A program made the position numbers and the translations under genes. A DNA stretch of 15,577 nt from an uncultured Lachnospiraceae bacterium (lineage in GTDB: Bacteria > Bacillota_A > Clostridia > Lachnospirales > Lachnospiraceae), in the NCBI GenBank assembly GCA_902780985.1, contig CACZHN010000063.1, positions 1 through 15,577 of the forward strand. Direction: 5' to 3'. Of this stretch, positions 1-8,097 are shown one piece after another. How positions within the stretch are numbered: position 1 is the first letter of the stretch; every line of letters begins with the position of its first letter. The notes below the pieces were generated by a model that made no database searches, was not told where the DNA came from, and was given only the letters and a program-made list of their open reading frames with translations.

Positions 1-159
1 AAACAGCAACACAGTAAAGGTACAATCATTGAATCAATACCTGATTTCGGTGGTATGAATATGGAAGACATACTCAGGCACTTTAATATGGGCGGTTTCG
101 ATTTCGGCTTTGGTGATGAAAGACAGCGTAAGAGAAGTGTGAAAGGTGGAAGCATACGC
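1..159 (+). pseudogene. DnaJ-like gene fragment, cut at both ends
   Basis: Frame 1 is open from the left edge to a TGA at 184-186. It reads like the Gly/Phe-rich region of a DnaJ (Hsp40) co-chaperone. There is a stretch GGMNMEDILRHF, then GGFDFGFG, then KGGSIR, similar in layout to the point where DnaJ passes from its G/F region into the substrate-binding domain (GMSMEDIF... then KGSDLR-like in Bacteroidetes DnaJ). Family likeness stops after SIR at about base 159. The next seven codons (RRQTYAL) look non-coding, and the DNA from there reads better on the opposite strand. There is no J-domain, zinc-finger region or natural end, so this is an internal piece and not a working gene. The DnaJ assignment rests on a short low-complexity stretch and is tentative. 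That this is a protein-coding fragment is more certain than its family. Confidence 0.4.
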
Positions 160-262
160 CGACGACAGACATACGCTCTGATATGATCCTCTCTGATACG
201 GAGATCGCAACGAAGATAGCCATCAGGATGCAGATCACGAGGAGTGAATACATGAGCTTGGT
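158..262 (-). pseudogene. FtsX-like ABC permease fragment
   Basis: On the minus strand a frame gives a hydrophobic run (about KLMYSLLVICILMAIFVAI), then SVSERIISERMSVVG. This is the layout of FtsX/MacB-type ABC transporter permeases, where a membrane helix is followed by a cytoplasmic S-x-R-x-x-E-R/E-I/M-x-x-x-G-T-x-R-(A/S)-x-G motif. The match ends abruptly after VVG at about base 158, exactly where the plus-strand DnaJ-like reading ends. Upstream of about base 260 the reading loses character. It is roughly 35 codons of a protein that is normally several hundred residues long, with no start, stop or partner ATPase. I infer that it was joined to its neighbours by a chimeric event and was not inherited as a decaying gene. 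Confidence 0.4.
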
Positions 263-430
263 GATGATATTCTTTATGAGGCACGTGAGGATTTGGGTAA
301 CAATACTCTCAGTGTACCTATTGATCAATTAGCTACATTGGGTGCGGGTGCATCGTCGTTATTACCGGCACTTAGAACGATAACCCAGACAACAACGGTA
401 AATACTGAAGGTTTGTATCGTCTACATTAA
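248..430 (+). pseudogene. unrecognised coding fragment, 3' end out of context
   Basis: This frame opens after a TGA at 245-247 and closes at TAA 428-430. It gives a convincing protein-like stretch: ELGDDILYEAREDLG, then LSVPIDQLATLGAGASS, then LLPALRTITQTTTVNTEGLY. It has mixed polar and hydrophobic periodicity and ordinary codon use. I do not recognise the family. The last residues (RLH) and the stop probably come from the antisense of the transglutaminase gene, since the minus-strand reading of that gene becomes convincing from about base 425 upward. There is no start codon with a ribosome site. It is therefore an internal gene piece between two junctions (about 258 and about 420). It may be unrelated to this locus. 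Confidence 0.4.
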
Positions 431-1463
431 ATCCCGATATACAGCATTCGAATTCGCCTTTACCGTGAGTATTAAAGTAGTAAGTGGAATAATTCTGAAG
501 TTCCGTAGCATTGTAAAACTTCGTTCCCGTTCTGTCATAGTAATTGGCACCCATGCTCTTGCACTCTTCATACTCATCGCGGTCCCATTCATGTGTATAC
601 GCCATAAGTCCGTCACTGATATTGAAGTACATATGGGAAAGCACATTTCCCTTGCCTACCGGGTCATCCCAGGTAGCATCCACATTGTACCAGATGCCGT
701 CTATCTTAACCTGATTCCAGGCATGATTATCCGCTTTCAGATTTGCTCTGCCGCCGTCTTCCGCAACGCCGCTGCTGTTTGCCTGTCTCTCACTGGACTC
801 GGCATAACCCACAACAAATCTGGATTCCACACCGGAGCATTTAAGAAGAAGATCCATGGCTGCGGCATATCCGCTGCAGACCGCTTTTCCTTCTATAAGC
901 GCACCGTATGCGTTGTATTCTCTTTCCGTTCCGTCGTTAAAAGTTCCGTAAACACAATGGTTTACTATATAGTCGTGTACAGCAAGTTCCTTATCAAAAT
1001 CCGTCATTCCCGGCTTTATAATGGCCGCGAGGATCTCACGGACTTTGGTCTCCAGCTTAAGGGCCTCCGTCTTATCTTCCGGAATAGGCTTGCTGCTGCA
1101 GATAGCATCAACCACATAGCTTGAATCCGACCTGTGTACTTCCAGTTCAACCTTTGTCAGCTTGGAATTATACACACTGGTCCTGATATTACTTATGCTT
1201 CCGCTCATGGTGTCTATGTAGTAATTGATCTTGGTGAGATCATTTTCCTGCATATCCTTGATATACACTGTAAGGGTTCCTTCCTGTCCGCTCTCCAGAT
1301 AATCCGACACATGCTTTGACACGTCCTCCATACTGGTGCAGATATCCTCTTTAGCCACTTTGGGCGCAAGAGGTCCCACTCCGGTAATTCTCGACAGAAA
1401 TACCAGAGTAAGTACTATGATAATAAGTATGAAAATCTTATTTATCTTTGAGGAACTCTTCAT
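372..1463 (-). CDS. membrane-anchored transglutaminase-like protein
   Basis: A 363-residue protein of the transglutaminase/protease-like superfamily. A single hydrophobic segment at about residues 8-24 (FILIIIVLTLVFL) after a Lys-rich start predicts an N-terminal membrane anchor with the domain outside. The catalytic triad is visible: Cys196 in GKAVCSGYA, His248 in DNHAWNQV, and Asp262 in WYNVDATWDDP. Bacterial members are thought to act as peptidases or cross-linkers at the envelope; the substrate here is unknown. The gene starts 26 bases inside the end of argH. A GAGGT ribosome site lies about 11 bases upstream of the ATG, so it is probably translated with argH. The final ~20 residues (from about Asp348) and the stop at 372 lie in or beyond a suspected sequence junction near 415-430, so the true C-terminus is probably not represented. 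The core domain is complete, so the family call is safe. Confidence 0.85.
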   Translation of the reverse strand: MKSSSKINKIFILIIIVLTLVFLSRITGVGPLAPKVAKEDICTSMEDVSKHVSDYLESGQEGTLTVYIKDMQENDLTKINYYIDTMSGSISNIRTSVYNSKLTKVELEVHRSDSSYVVDAICSSKPIPEDKTEALKLETKVREILAAIIKPGMTDFDKELAVHDYIVNHCVYGTFNDGTEREYNAYGALIEGKAVCSGYAAAMDLLLKCSGVESRFVVGYAESSERQANSSGVAEDGGRANLKADNHAWNQVKIDGIWYNVDATWDDPVGKGNVLSHMYFNISDGLMAYTHEWDRDEYEECKSMGANYYDRTGTKFYNATELQNYSTYYFNTHGKGEFECCISGFNVDDTNLQYLPLLSGLSF

Positions 1464-2817
1464 TAATTCGTATTACCTCGTTCATCGCTTCAGGTCCCGG
1501 GGCGCCGATTGTATTTCTCTTCTCCACACAAGTCTTCATGGAAATAGCTTCATAGATATCTTCCTTGAATACAGGACATATCTCCTGATATTCGGAAAGG
1601 CTGAGATCGTCCAGACTCTTGTTCTGATCGATCGCATAAAGCACCAGACGTCCGATGATTCCGTGTGCATCTCTGAAAGGAACGCCGTTCTTTACAAGAT
1701 AATCGGCTGCGTCTGTAGCATTTGTGAAGCCGTTAGCGGCGCTGTCCTTCATTCTGTCCTTATTAACGGACATTGTATCTATCATTCCCGTAAATAGAGC
1801 TATACAGCCCTTTACAGTATCGATTGCGTCAAATGTAAGCTCTTTATCTTCCTGCATATCCTTATTGTATGCAAGAGGAATACCCTTCATAGTTGTAAGA
1901 AGTGATGTAAGAGCTCCGTAAACACGTCCTGTCTTACCTCTTACAAGCTCTGCGATATCAGGGTTTTTCTTCTGTGGCATGATGGAACTTCCTGTGCTGT
2001 AAGCGTCATCAAGCTCGATGAACTTGTACTCGTTTGAATTCCACATGATTATCTCTTCGCAGAATCTTGAAAGATGCATCATGATAAGAGAAAGTGCAGA
2101 CAGGAATTCGATAACGTAATCTCTGTCGGATACGGAATCCATACTGTTAAGTGTAGGTCCGTTGAATCCCAGCAGCTCTGCTGTCATCTTACGATCCAGC
2201 TGATATGTGGTTCCCGCAAGAGCACCTGCTCCGAGAGGACATTCGTTCATTCTCTCTCTGATGCTTCCCAGTCTCTTGTAATCTCTCTTAAACATTTCCA
2301 TGTATGCACCGATATGATGTGCGAGAGTTACAGGCTGAGCCTTCTGTAAATGCGTGAACCCCGGCATATATGTATCCACATGTTCCTTCATAAGTCTGTG
2401 AAGGACTTTAAGAAGCTTTACAAGGATATCGCGGGTCTCATCCAGTTCGTCACGAACATAGAGTCTCATATCGAGAGCAACCTGATCGTTACGGCTTCTT
2501 CCCGTATGAAGCTTCTTACCCGTATCTCCTGTTCTCTCTATAAGATTTGCTTCAACGAAGGAATGGATATCTTCGTACTCTGAAGTGATCTCCAGCTTTC
2601 CTTCCATAACATCATTATAAATGCTGTCCAGGCCCTTAAGGATAGTCTCAACTTCTTCGTCTGTGAGAATTCCCACTTTGCCGAGCATTTTAACGTGAGC
2701 CCTGCTGCCCTCTACATCCTGCTTAAAAAACTTCTGATCGAATCCGATGGATGCATTAAAGTTGTATACAAGCTTATCTGTCTCCTTGGTGAATCTTCCG
2801 CCCCAGAGCTGTGCCAT
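1438..2817 (-). CDS. argH: argininosuccinate lyase
   Basis: A 459-residue cytoplasmic enzyme that splits argininosuccinate into arginine and fumarate, the last step of arginine synthesis. It is full length for the family (about 455-470). Landmarks are the start MAQLWGGRF, HTGRSRNDQV at about 104-113, THLQKAQP at 155-162 with a conserved His156, and the fumarase/aspartase superfamily signature GSSIMPQKKNP at 276-286, where the catalytic Ser lies in the flexible loop. The ATG is preceded by GGAGG (2827-2831), about 9 bases away. No other arg gene is in the window, so argH is separate from an arginine operon here. It is followed, with a 26-base overlap, by the transglutaminase-like gene. A terminator hairpin lies just upstream (2843-2873) and belongs to the gene before it, so argH needs its own promoter or read-through. 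I could not see a good promoter in the 74-base gap. Confidence 0.97.
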   Translation of the reverse strand: MAQLWGGRFTKETDKLVYNFNASIGFDQKFFKQDVEGSRAHVKMLGKVGILTDEEVETILKGLDSIYNDVMEGKLEITSEYEDIHSFVEANLIERTGDTGKKLHTGRSRNDQVALDMRLYVRDELDETRDILVKLLKVLHRLMKEHVDTYMPGFTHLQKAQPVTLAHHIGAYMEMFKRDYKRLGSIRERMNECPLGAGALAGTTYQLDRKMTAELLGFNGPTLNSMDSVSDRDYVIEFLSALSLIMMHLSRFCEEIIMWNSNEYKFIELDDAYSTGSSIMPQKKNPDIAELVRGKTGRVYGALTSLLTTMKGIPLAYNKDMQEDKELTFDAIDTVKGCIALFTGMIDTMSVNKDRMKDSAANGFTNATDAADYLVKNGVPFRDAHGIIGRLVLYAIDQNKSLDDLSLSEYQEICPVFKEDIYEAISMKTCVEKRNTIGAPGPEAMNEVIRINEEFLKDK

Positions 2818-2842
2818 AATAAATTTCCTCCGTTGTTATAAA

Positions 2843-2873
2843 AATGAATATAGAGCTGCACGAAGCAGCTCTA
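2843..2873 (-). terminator. hairpin terminator after the FHA-protein gene
   Basis: A perfect 9-bp stem (TAGAGCTGC at 2851-2859 with GCAGCTCTA at 2865-2873) and a 5-base loop. Read on the minus strand it is followed by ATTCATTTTTA, a usable but interrupted U-tract. It stands between the FHA-protein stop and argH, only about 20 bases before the argH ribosome site. It could therefore also influence argH as part of its leader. Confidence 0.6.
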
Positions 2874-2891
2874 TCAATAATCGATTATTAA

Positions 2892-3815
2892 TTATCTGAT
2901 CCAGAATCTAAATTCCTCATCACCGAGTCTGATGTAATCATCATTGCTGAGAATGATCTCAACTCCCGGCTGAAGCAGCTTGCCGTTTACAAAAGTATGA
3001 TTTGTAGAATCATTATCTCTTATATAACACTCACCGTTGCTTATTCTGAATATCGCATGACGTCTGCTGACCTTCTTGTTATCAATGATCTGATAATTCG
3101 AATCCGCAGACTTACCAACCATAAACTCTTTGGTAAGTATAGGTATAAGTTCATTCGTCCTGAGTCTGAGAAGATATGGAACCGGATTGCTGTAATTAGA
3201 AGATGTCTCGAGTACTGTGGTAGAACCATGCTGTCTCTCCTCATCAGTCTCAGCATCCTCCAGAAGCATATCCTGCTCAAGAGAAAGTACGTAATTATAA
3301 AAGTCCTTAAGGTCGAACATAAGCTTGCTGTCCAGATACTTAAGAATCTTGTCTACAAGCTCGACACAGTCCATATTTGCGAATCTGACACCACTGATCA
3401 GGTTCTGAATGAACTCTGTTATATTGCAGTCTGCAAACTTCTTATCAACAGGCATATATATAAGCTGAACATCCAATGTGGAAAGCTCGATATACATGTA
3501 ATGAATGTTAAGGAGAAGCTTGTTGAGCGGCATCTTGTTCTCATCAAAATACATGAGCTGATTCATGATATTCGAGAGAATGGATAAGAATTCGCCCTTA
3601 TAAAGCTGCTTTCTTAAAAACTGCTCGAGTGGAAGTGTTGCCGGAATTTTGAACTGTAAAGCTCTCACTCCGTCTATTTCAACAACCTGACACTTCGTAT
3701 AGTTTCCTACGAATTCATAGTTGAACATAGTAAGCTCATACTGATCGACAGGAACCCCTTCTTCGAGCTTAAAGTTTATAGTAAACTCATCATAGCTTTT
3801 TGCATTTTCTACCAT
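2892..3815 (-). CDS. DUF6382 and FHA domain protein
   Basis: A 307-residue soluble protein with two parts. The first ~170 residues resemble DUF6382, an N-terminal domain found with FHA domains in Firmicutes; its function is not known. The last ~90 residues are a forkhead-associated (FHA) domain, which binds phosphothreonine peptides. FHA landmarks are MVGKS (about 232-236), SRRHA (250-254) and DSTNHTFVNG (269-278). The middle (about 180-210) is acidic and probably a flexible linker. I chose the ATG at 3815 because a GGGGGG run (3822-3827) lies 6 bases upstream. An in-frame ATG at 3836 has no ribosome site and would add seven residues. Such proteins are expected to read out Ser/Thr kinase signalling, but no kinase or phosphatase gene is in the window. 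The neighbours typA and argH do not suggest a specific partner. Confidence 0.88.
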   Translation of the reverse strand: MVENAKSYDEFTINFKLEEGVPVDQYELTMFNYEFVGNYTKCQVVEIDGVRALQFKIPATLPLEQFLRKQLYKGEFLSILSNIMNQLMYFDENKMPLNKLLLNIHYMYIELSTLDVQLIYMPVDKKFADCNITEFIQNLISGVRFANMDCVELVDKILKYLDSKLMFDLKDFYNYVLSLEQDMLLEDAETDEERQHGSTTVLETSSNYSNPVPYLLRLRTNELIPILTKEFMVGKSADSNYQIIDNKKVSRRHAIFRISNGECYIRDNDSTNHTFVNGKLLQPGVEIILSNDDYIRLGDEEFRFWIR

Positions 3816-3821
3816 ATGTGT

Positions 3822-3827
3822 CCCCCC
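3822..3827 (-). promoter_or_regulatory. ribosome binding site fixing the FHA-protein start
   Basis: GGGGGG on the minus strand, 6 bases before the ATG at 3815. It lies inside the reading from the alternative ATG at 3836, which favours the shorter protein. Confidence 0.6.
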
Positions 3828-3853
3828 AGATAGCATAACAAATATACTATATA

Positions 3854-3883
3854 AGTATACATAATTTGACTCCTACTATGCAA
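3854..3883 (-). promoter_or_regulatory. possible promoter of the FHA-protein gene
   Basis: On the minus strand TTGCAT (-35, 3878-3883), an 18-base gap and TATACT (-10, 3854-3859) lie in the AT-rich 102-base gap between typA and the FHA-protein gene. The -10 box is good (5 of 6) and the -35 box is poor (3 of 6), so this is a weak call. No clear hairpin terminator for typA was seen in the same gap, so read-through from typA is also possible. Confidence 0.35.
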
Positions 3884-3917
3884 CATATTTTTCTATTGTT
3901 TACGTATAAAAAACGAT

Positions 3918-5744
3918 TTACTGACTGTTTCTCTGAGCTCTTAATCTGAGTCTTGAATCAAGGATCTTCTTTCTGATTCTGAGTGACTTAGGAGTGATCT
4001 CCAGAAGCTCATCTGTATCAAGGAAATCAAGACACTGCTCAAGTGAAAGCTGCTTTGGAGGAACAAGTTTAAGAGCCTCATCGGAGCCCGAAGCACGTGT
4101 GTTTGAAAGATGCTTTGTCTTACATACATTTACTTCGATATCCTCGGCACGTCCTGTCTCACCGACAACCATACCTGCATATACATCAACACCCGGTCCG
4201 ATGAAGAGAGAGCCTCTCTCCTGTGCATTGAAAAGACCGTATGTGATAGATGTTCCCGCTTCAAATGCGATAAGGGAACCGTTTGATCTGTAAGACATAT
4301 CACCCTTATATGCATCATATCCGTCGAATATTGTATTGATGATTCCGTTACCCTTTGTAGCTGTAAGGAAGTCTCCTCTGAATCCGATAAGACCTCTTGA
4401 AGGGATTCTGAACTCAAGTCTTGTCATACCGCCGTTTGAAGGTGCCATACCGGAAAGCTCACCCTTACGGATGCTGAGCATATTGATGACTGTTCCCGAG
4501 AAATCGTCAGGTACATCGATGATGGCGATTTCGAAAGGCTCAAGCTTCTTGCCGCGCTCATCCTGCTTATAGATAACCTCTGCCTTACTTACGGCAAACT
4601 CATAACCTTCACGTCTCATGTTCTCGATAAGAACCGAAAGGTGAAGCTCTCCACGTCCGCTTACCTTGAAGCAGTCTGTGGTCTCTGTATCTTCAACTCT
4701 GAGAGATACGTCTGTATTAAGCTCTCTGTAAAGTCTGTCTCTGATCTGACGTGATGTAATGAACTTTCCTTCCTTACCTGCCAGAGGTGAATCATTTACC
4801 ATGAAGTTCATGGAGATTGTAGGCTCTGTGATCTTCTGAAAAGGAATTGACTCAGGGCTGTCCACTGAGCAGATCGTATCTCCGATCTTAAGATCAGCGA
4901 TACCCGAAACGGCAACGATAGAACCTACTGTTGCGCTGTCCACGTCAACCTTTGCGAGTCCGTCATACTCATAAAGCTTTGAGATCTTAACCTTCTCACG
5001 TCTGTCAGGATCATGATGGTTAACGATCACAGCTTCCTGATTTACCTTTATAGAACCGTTGTCTACCTTACCTACACCGATTCTTCCTGTGTATTCGTTA
5101 TAATCTATTGTTGAGATAAGGATCTGAAGTCCCTTGTCCGGATCTCCTTCCGGTGCAGGGATAGAATTGATGATTGTCTCGAAGAGAGGCTTCATATCCT
5201 TACCCGGCTCTTCTGCTGAGTAAGAAGCAACTCCTTCTCTTGCGGATGCATATACGAACGGGCAGTCAAGCTGCTCATCGGAAGCATCAAGATCCATGAG
5301 AAGTTCAAGAACCTCTTCCTCTACTGCTTCAGGTCTTGCATCAGGTCTGTCAATCTTGTTTACGCATACGATTACCGAAAGGTTAAGGTCAAGGGCCTTC
5401 TGAAGTACGAATCTGGTCTGAGGCATAGGTCCCTCGAAAGCATCGACTACGAGGATAACTCCGTTAACCATCTTAAGCACACGCTCAACCTCACCACCGA
5501 AATCAGCATGTCCCGGGGTATCGATAATGTTGATCTTTACACCGTTGTACATTACAGCCGTGTTCTTTGAAAGAATTGTGATACCTCTTTCTCTTTCAAT
5601 GTCGTTTGAGTCCATTACTCTTTCTGCAACTTCCTGATTCTCACGGAATACACCGCTCTGTCTAAGAAGTCCGTCAACCAGGGTTGTCTTACCGTGATCG
5701 ACATGGGCTATAATGGCTACATTTCTGATGTCTTCTCTTATCAT
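3918..5744 (-). CDS. typA: ribosome-associated GTPase TypA/BipA
   Basis: A 608-residue translational GTPase, the normal length for TypA/BipA. It acts on the 70S ribosome and helps ribosome assembly and growth under stress, particularly cold. All nucleotide-binding motifs are intact: G1 AHVDHGKTT (13-21), G2 with Thr56 in RERGITIL, G3 DTPGH (75-79) and G4 NKID (129-132). The EF-G-like beta-barrel and alpha/beta domains follow. The C-terminal part carries the family-typical run [10 protein letters not shown] and further on [13 protein letters not shown], which separates it from EF-G, LepA and TetM-type proteins. The start is supported by a purine-rich site (GAAGAGGAAAAAGAG) directly upstream. 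The gene begins 63 bases after the LtaS-like gene 5808-7850 with no terminator between them, so the two may share a transcript. A promoter of its own was not clear. Confidence 0.97.
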   Translation of the reverse strand: MIREDIRNVAIIAHVDHGKTTLVDGLLRQSGVFRENQEVAERVMDSNDIERERGITILSKNTAVMYNGVKINIIDTPGHADFGGEVERVLKMVNGVILVVDAFEGPMPQTRFVLQKALDLNLSVIVCVNKIDRPDARPEAVEEEVLELLMDLDASDEQLDCPFVYASAREGVASYSAEEPGKDMKPLFETIINSIPAPEGDPDKGLQILISTIDYNEYTGRIGVGKVDNGSIKVNQEAVIVNHHDPDRREKVKISKLYEYDGLAKVDVDSATVGSIVAVSGIADLKIGDTICSVDSPESIPFQKITEPTISMNFMVNDSPLAGKEGKFITSRQIRDRLYRELNTDVSLRVEDTETTDCFKVSGRGELHLSVLIENMRREGYEFAVSKAEVIYKQDERGKKLEPFEIAIIDVPDDFSGTVINMLSIRKGELSGMAPSNGGMTRLEFRIPSRGLIGFRGDFLTATKGNGIINTIFDGYDAYKGDMSYRSNGSLIAFEAGTSITYGLFNAQERGSLFIGPGVDVYAGMVVGETGRAEDIEVNVCKTKHLSNTRASGSDEALKLVPPKQLSLEQCLDFLDTDELLEITPKSLRIRKKILDSRLRLRAQRNSQ

Positions 5745-5807
5745 CTCTTTTTCCTCTTCTAAGATTTTTATATATAATTATTTATCTAACTGATTTAGGG
5801 CGCACGC

Positions 5808-7850
5808 TTACTCTTCGCCTTCATATATCACAGGCGGAGTCCTCGTAAGTTCATGCTTATCTTTATCTATCTGGGCAACCTCGAATACATCGCCGTCCTC
5901 CGGCACTCTGGCCACATCTTCGGCAATGATCATGAGAGTCTCCCTGTCCACGTATGTGGTCTCGGTACGCTCGTCGTTGATGAGGACCACGGAGAAAGGC
6001 GTGAAGTTCTGACCTCTTACCAGAATATTTCCGGTAGCGTCGTCAAACTCAACGGACTCGGTGATTATATCATCAATACCCAGTTTCATATCTATCGTTT
6101 GATACGGTCTGATACGGTCGTAAATGTATTGGTCGCCGTACAGCATATCGTACTGAAGAAGTTCGGCCACATCCTTAAACTCACTGTCGTCTCCAAGTTC
6201 GGGATCAAAGTAAGCTTCATGGCATCTCTGCATGACACCTCTCTTCATTCCGAGGGCACTCATCAGATAGTCCGACAGCTCATAAGTATATATATCCCTG
6301 TCTTCCATTTCAAGTCCGATATTATTAACTATTACATATTCCGTCTGATTCTGTTCACCCTTCTCAAACTGATCCTCTTCAAATGTCAGAGCCGGTATAT
6401 GGTCTCCGTAAAGCACCAGCACATACGGCTGATCTCTTTCATCCAGCATAGTCTTGAGTTCCAGGATCATCTGATCCATCTCATAACACTGATTTACAAA
6501 GTAGCCGAACTGATTGGTAAGCTCCGGATCTTCCGAATCCAGAGTAACTTTTACATGCTCTTCGCATTTCAGTTCATTCTTCGGATATCTTCCGTGACCC
6601 TGAACCGATATGCAGAGAATGAAGTCTTTCGTTTCATCGCTGTCCAGTGCCTTGAATATCTCAGCCGGAAGGCAGTCGTCTTTCGCCCAGCCTGTCTGTG
6701 TATGATTTACATCGTACATATATTCAAGAGATGTAAATGTTTCGAATCCGAGATTTGCATAGCTTATATCTCTGGAATAGAACTTTGCTTTGTTATTATG
6801 GATGGCATGGGTACCGTAGCTGTAACGTCTCCTAAGTACCTGCGCCATACTCTCACACGGTTTCTCGGTGAGAACTGTCTTATACGGATACTCTCCGGCA
6901 CCAAAGATCTTCGACTTCATACCGGTGATTATCTCAAACTCGGTATTGGCTGTTCCGGCACCGATTGCAGGCACCGTAAGCCATCCCGAAGGATACTCTT
7001 CCTCAAAGGCCTTGAAGTTCGGTATGGATTCGATATCCGTATGAACTCCCCTTACACGGCCGATATCTATAAAGGATTCCAGCTGAAGGATGATAATGTC
7101 CGGTTTCTTTGCCGTAACATGTTCCTTGTCCAGCTGAACCGTTTCAAGGAATATCCGGTCTACATTTGACTTATCATAAGTCTCAGGCTTACTGATTCCT
7201 ATATCCACCACACTGTTGGAGAAACAATATACAAATCCGTAATCCTTATAAGCGGTACCGAGGTTTGTAAACTTGTCCGCTATAAGAGTCGTCTTAACCG
7301 CAAGGATGGTCATAACATAAACCACAACAAAGGATGTAAGAACAACTATCGACGCTTTTACTATATGTATCTTACCCTTCATCTTCGGTATAGTGATAAA
7401 CGCGATCACTATGAGAATGATAAGAAGGATGAGTCCTCCGAATATGAGGATCTGCTGAAAGTTATTAAAATAGATATCCATCATACTGAATACATCGGAT
7501 ATCATGGTTATGTCTATAAACGAGAACGGCGTGATCCTGTATCCCAGGACTACACAGTTACATACTCCCACCGTCATCCAGCACGCCAGTACCAGACACA
7601 TAAGGAATACTCTTCTTCTGACCAGCAGACAGAACGAAAGAGTGAAAAAGCAGATCGATACATTATAGATATATACAAGCGGATTATTCCACACAAAAAG
7701 AACAGCCTTAAGTATTGAACGCCTTCCCAGGATCTCGAGTAAAAACTCAAGCATTACAGCTATAAGAAACATAGAAAGAACCCATTTCCACAGAGGCTGC
7801 TCGTATGAACGCTTTATCTTCTCTCCGAGTTTTTTAAATGCATTTTTCAT
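5808..7850 (-). CDS. LTA synthase family sulfatase-fold membrane protein (1)
   Basis: A 680-residue polytopic enzyme of the LtaS/alkaline phosphatase superfamily. The cytoplasmic N-terminus (Lys/Arg rich) is followed by about five membrane helices (near 22-42, 57-77, 82-102, 133-153, 165-187). The extracytoplasmic sulfatase domain starts at about 248 (KKPDIIILQLESF). The Mn-binding and nucleophile residues of LtaS have counterparts: Glu258, Thr300 in GAGTANTEFE, His419 in VQGHGRYP, and Asp483-His484 in YGDHIPALT. Family members move phosphoglycerol from phosphatidylglycerol to lipoteichoic acid or surface glycans; the exact acceptor cannot be told from sequence. After the catalytic domain, residues ~590-670 form a beta-rich segment (ILVRGQNFTPFSVVLI) resembling an IPT/Ig-like fold, not usual in S. 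aureus LtaS. The ATG at 7850 has no ribosome site, and a strong -10 box ends 7 bases before it. No other start is available in frame, because a stop lies 30 bases upstream. Confidence 0.9.
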   Translation of the reverse strand: MKNAFKKLGEKIKRSYEQPLWKWVLSMFLIAVMLEFLLEILGRRSILKAVLFVWNNPLVYIYNVSICFFTLSFCLLVRRRVFLMCLVLACWMTVGVCNCVVLGYRITPFSFIDITMISDVFSMMDIYFNNFQQILIFGGLILLIILIVIAFITIPKMKGKIHIVKASIVVLTSFVVVYVMTILAVKTTLIADKFTNLGTAYKDYGFVYCFSNSVVDIGISKPETYDKSNVDRIFLETVQLDKEHVTAKKPDIIILQLESFIDIGRVRGVHTDIESIPNFKAFEEEYPSGWLTVPAIGAGTANTEFEIITGMKSKIFGAGEYPYKTVLTEKPCESMAQVLRRRYSYGTHAIHNNKAKFYSRDISYANLGFETFTSLEYMYDVNHTQTGWAKDDCLPAEIFKALDSDETKDFILCISVQGHGRYPKNELKCEEHVKVTLDSEDPELTNQFGYFVNQCYEMDQMILELKTMLDERDQPYVLVLYGDHIPALTFEEDQFEKGEQNQTEYVIVNNIGLEMEDRDIYTYELSDYLMSALGMKRGVMQRCHEAYFDPELGDDSEFKDVAELLQYDMLYGDQYIYDRIRPYQTIDMKLGIDDIITESVEFDDATGNILVRGQNFTPFSVVLINDERTETTYVDRETLMIIAEDVARVPEDGDVFEVAQIDKDKHELTRTPPVIYEGEE

Positions 7851-7857
7851 AATAGGG

Positions 7858-7886
7858 ATTATAGCACCACAACTGCTTTAAAACAA
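7858..7886 (-). promoter_or_regulatory. extended -10 promoter of LtaS-like gene 1
   Basis: Minus strand: TTGTTT (7881-7886), a 17-base spacer ending in TGC, then a perfect TATAAT (7858-7863). TGC directly before TATAAT is a full extended -10 element. Transcription should start at about 7851-7850, that is, at or one base before the ATG. Confidence 0.65.
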
Positions 7887-7911
7887 TTATTGAAAATTTA
7901 TAAAAATTTAT

Positions 7912-7940
7912 TTGACAACCGTAAATTAGTGTGATAATAT
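7912..7940 (+). promoter_or_regulatory. promoter of tRNA-Gly
   Basis: A perfect TTGACA (7912-7917), a 17-base spacer and TAATAT (7935-7940; an overlapping GATAAT at 7933-7938 is the alternative -10). The predicted start is near 7947, about 33 bases before the mature tRNA. It diverges from the promoter of LtaS-like gene 1. Confidence 0.75.
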
Positions 7941-7979
7941 ATACACCGTTGTAAGGAGCAGCACACAACACTAAGAAAT

Positions 7980-8051
<72 letters not shown>

Positions 8052-8056
8052 CTACA

Positions 8057-8083
8057 GGATCCAATGTAAATTGGATCCTTTTT
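8057..8083 (+). terminator. terminator of tRNA-Gly
   Basis: An 8-bp perfect stem (GGATCCAA 8057-8064 with TTGGATCC 8071-8078), a 6-base loop and five T (8079-8083). It begins 5 bases after the tRNA. Confidence 0.9.
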
Positions 8084-8097
8084 CTATTCTCAAAAAC

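Noticed and set aside
83..328. Minus-strand 81-codon frame as a complete small membrane protein
   Set aside because: Only its middle (~158-260) looks like protein, and that part matches an FtsX-type internal segment. Both ends are antisense to other coding-like stretches, and no ribosome site precedes the ATG.
465..1124. Plus-strand 219-codon frame
   Set aside because: A shadow of the transglutaminase-like gene, which carries the Cys/His/Asp triad.
3813..3836. ATG at 3836 as the start of the FHA protein
   Set aside because: No ribosome site precedes it, and the GGGGGG site belongs to the ATG at 3815.
5853..7169. Plus-strand 438-codon open frame
   Set aside because: It is antisense to the LtaS-like gene, whose protein has a full set of conserved motifs. 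The plus frame has no family features or ribosome site.
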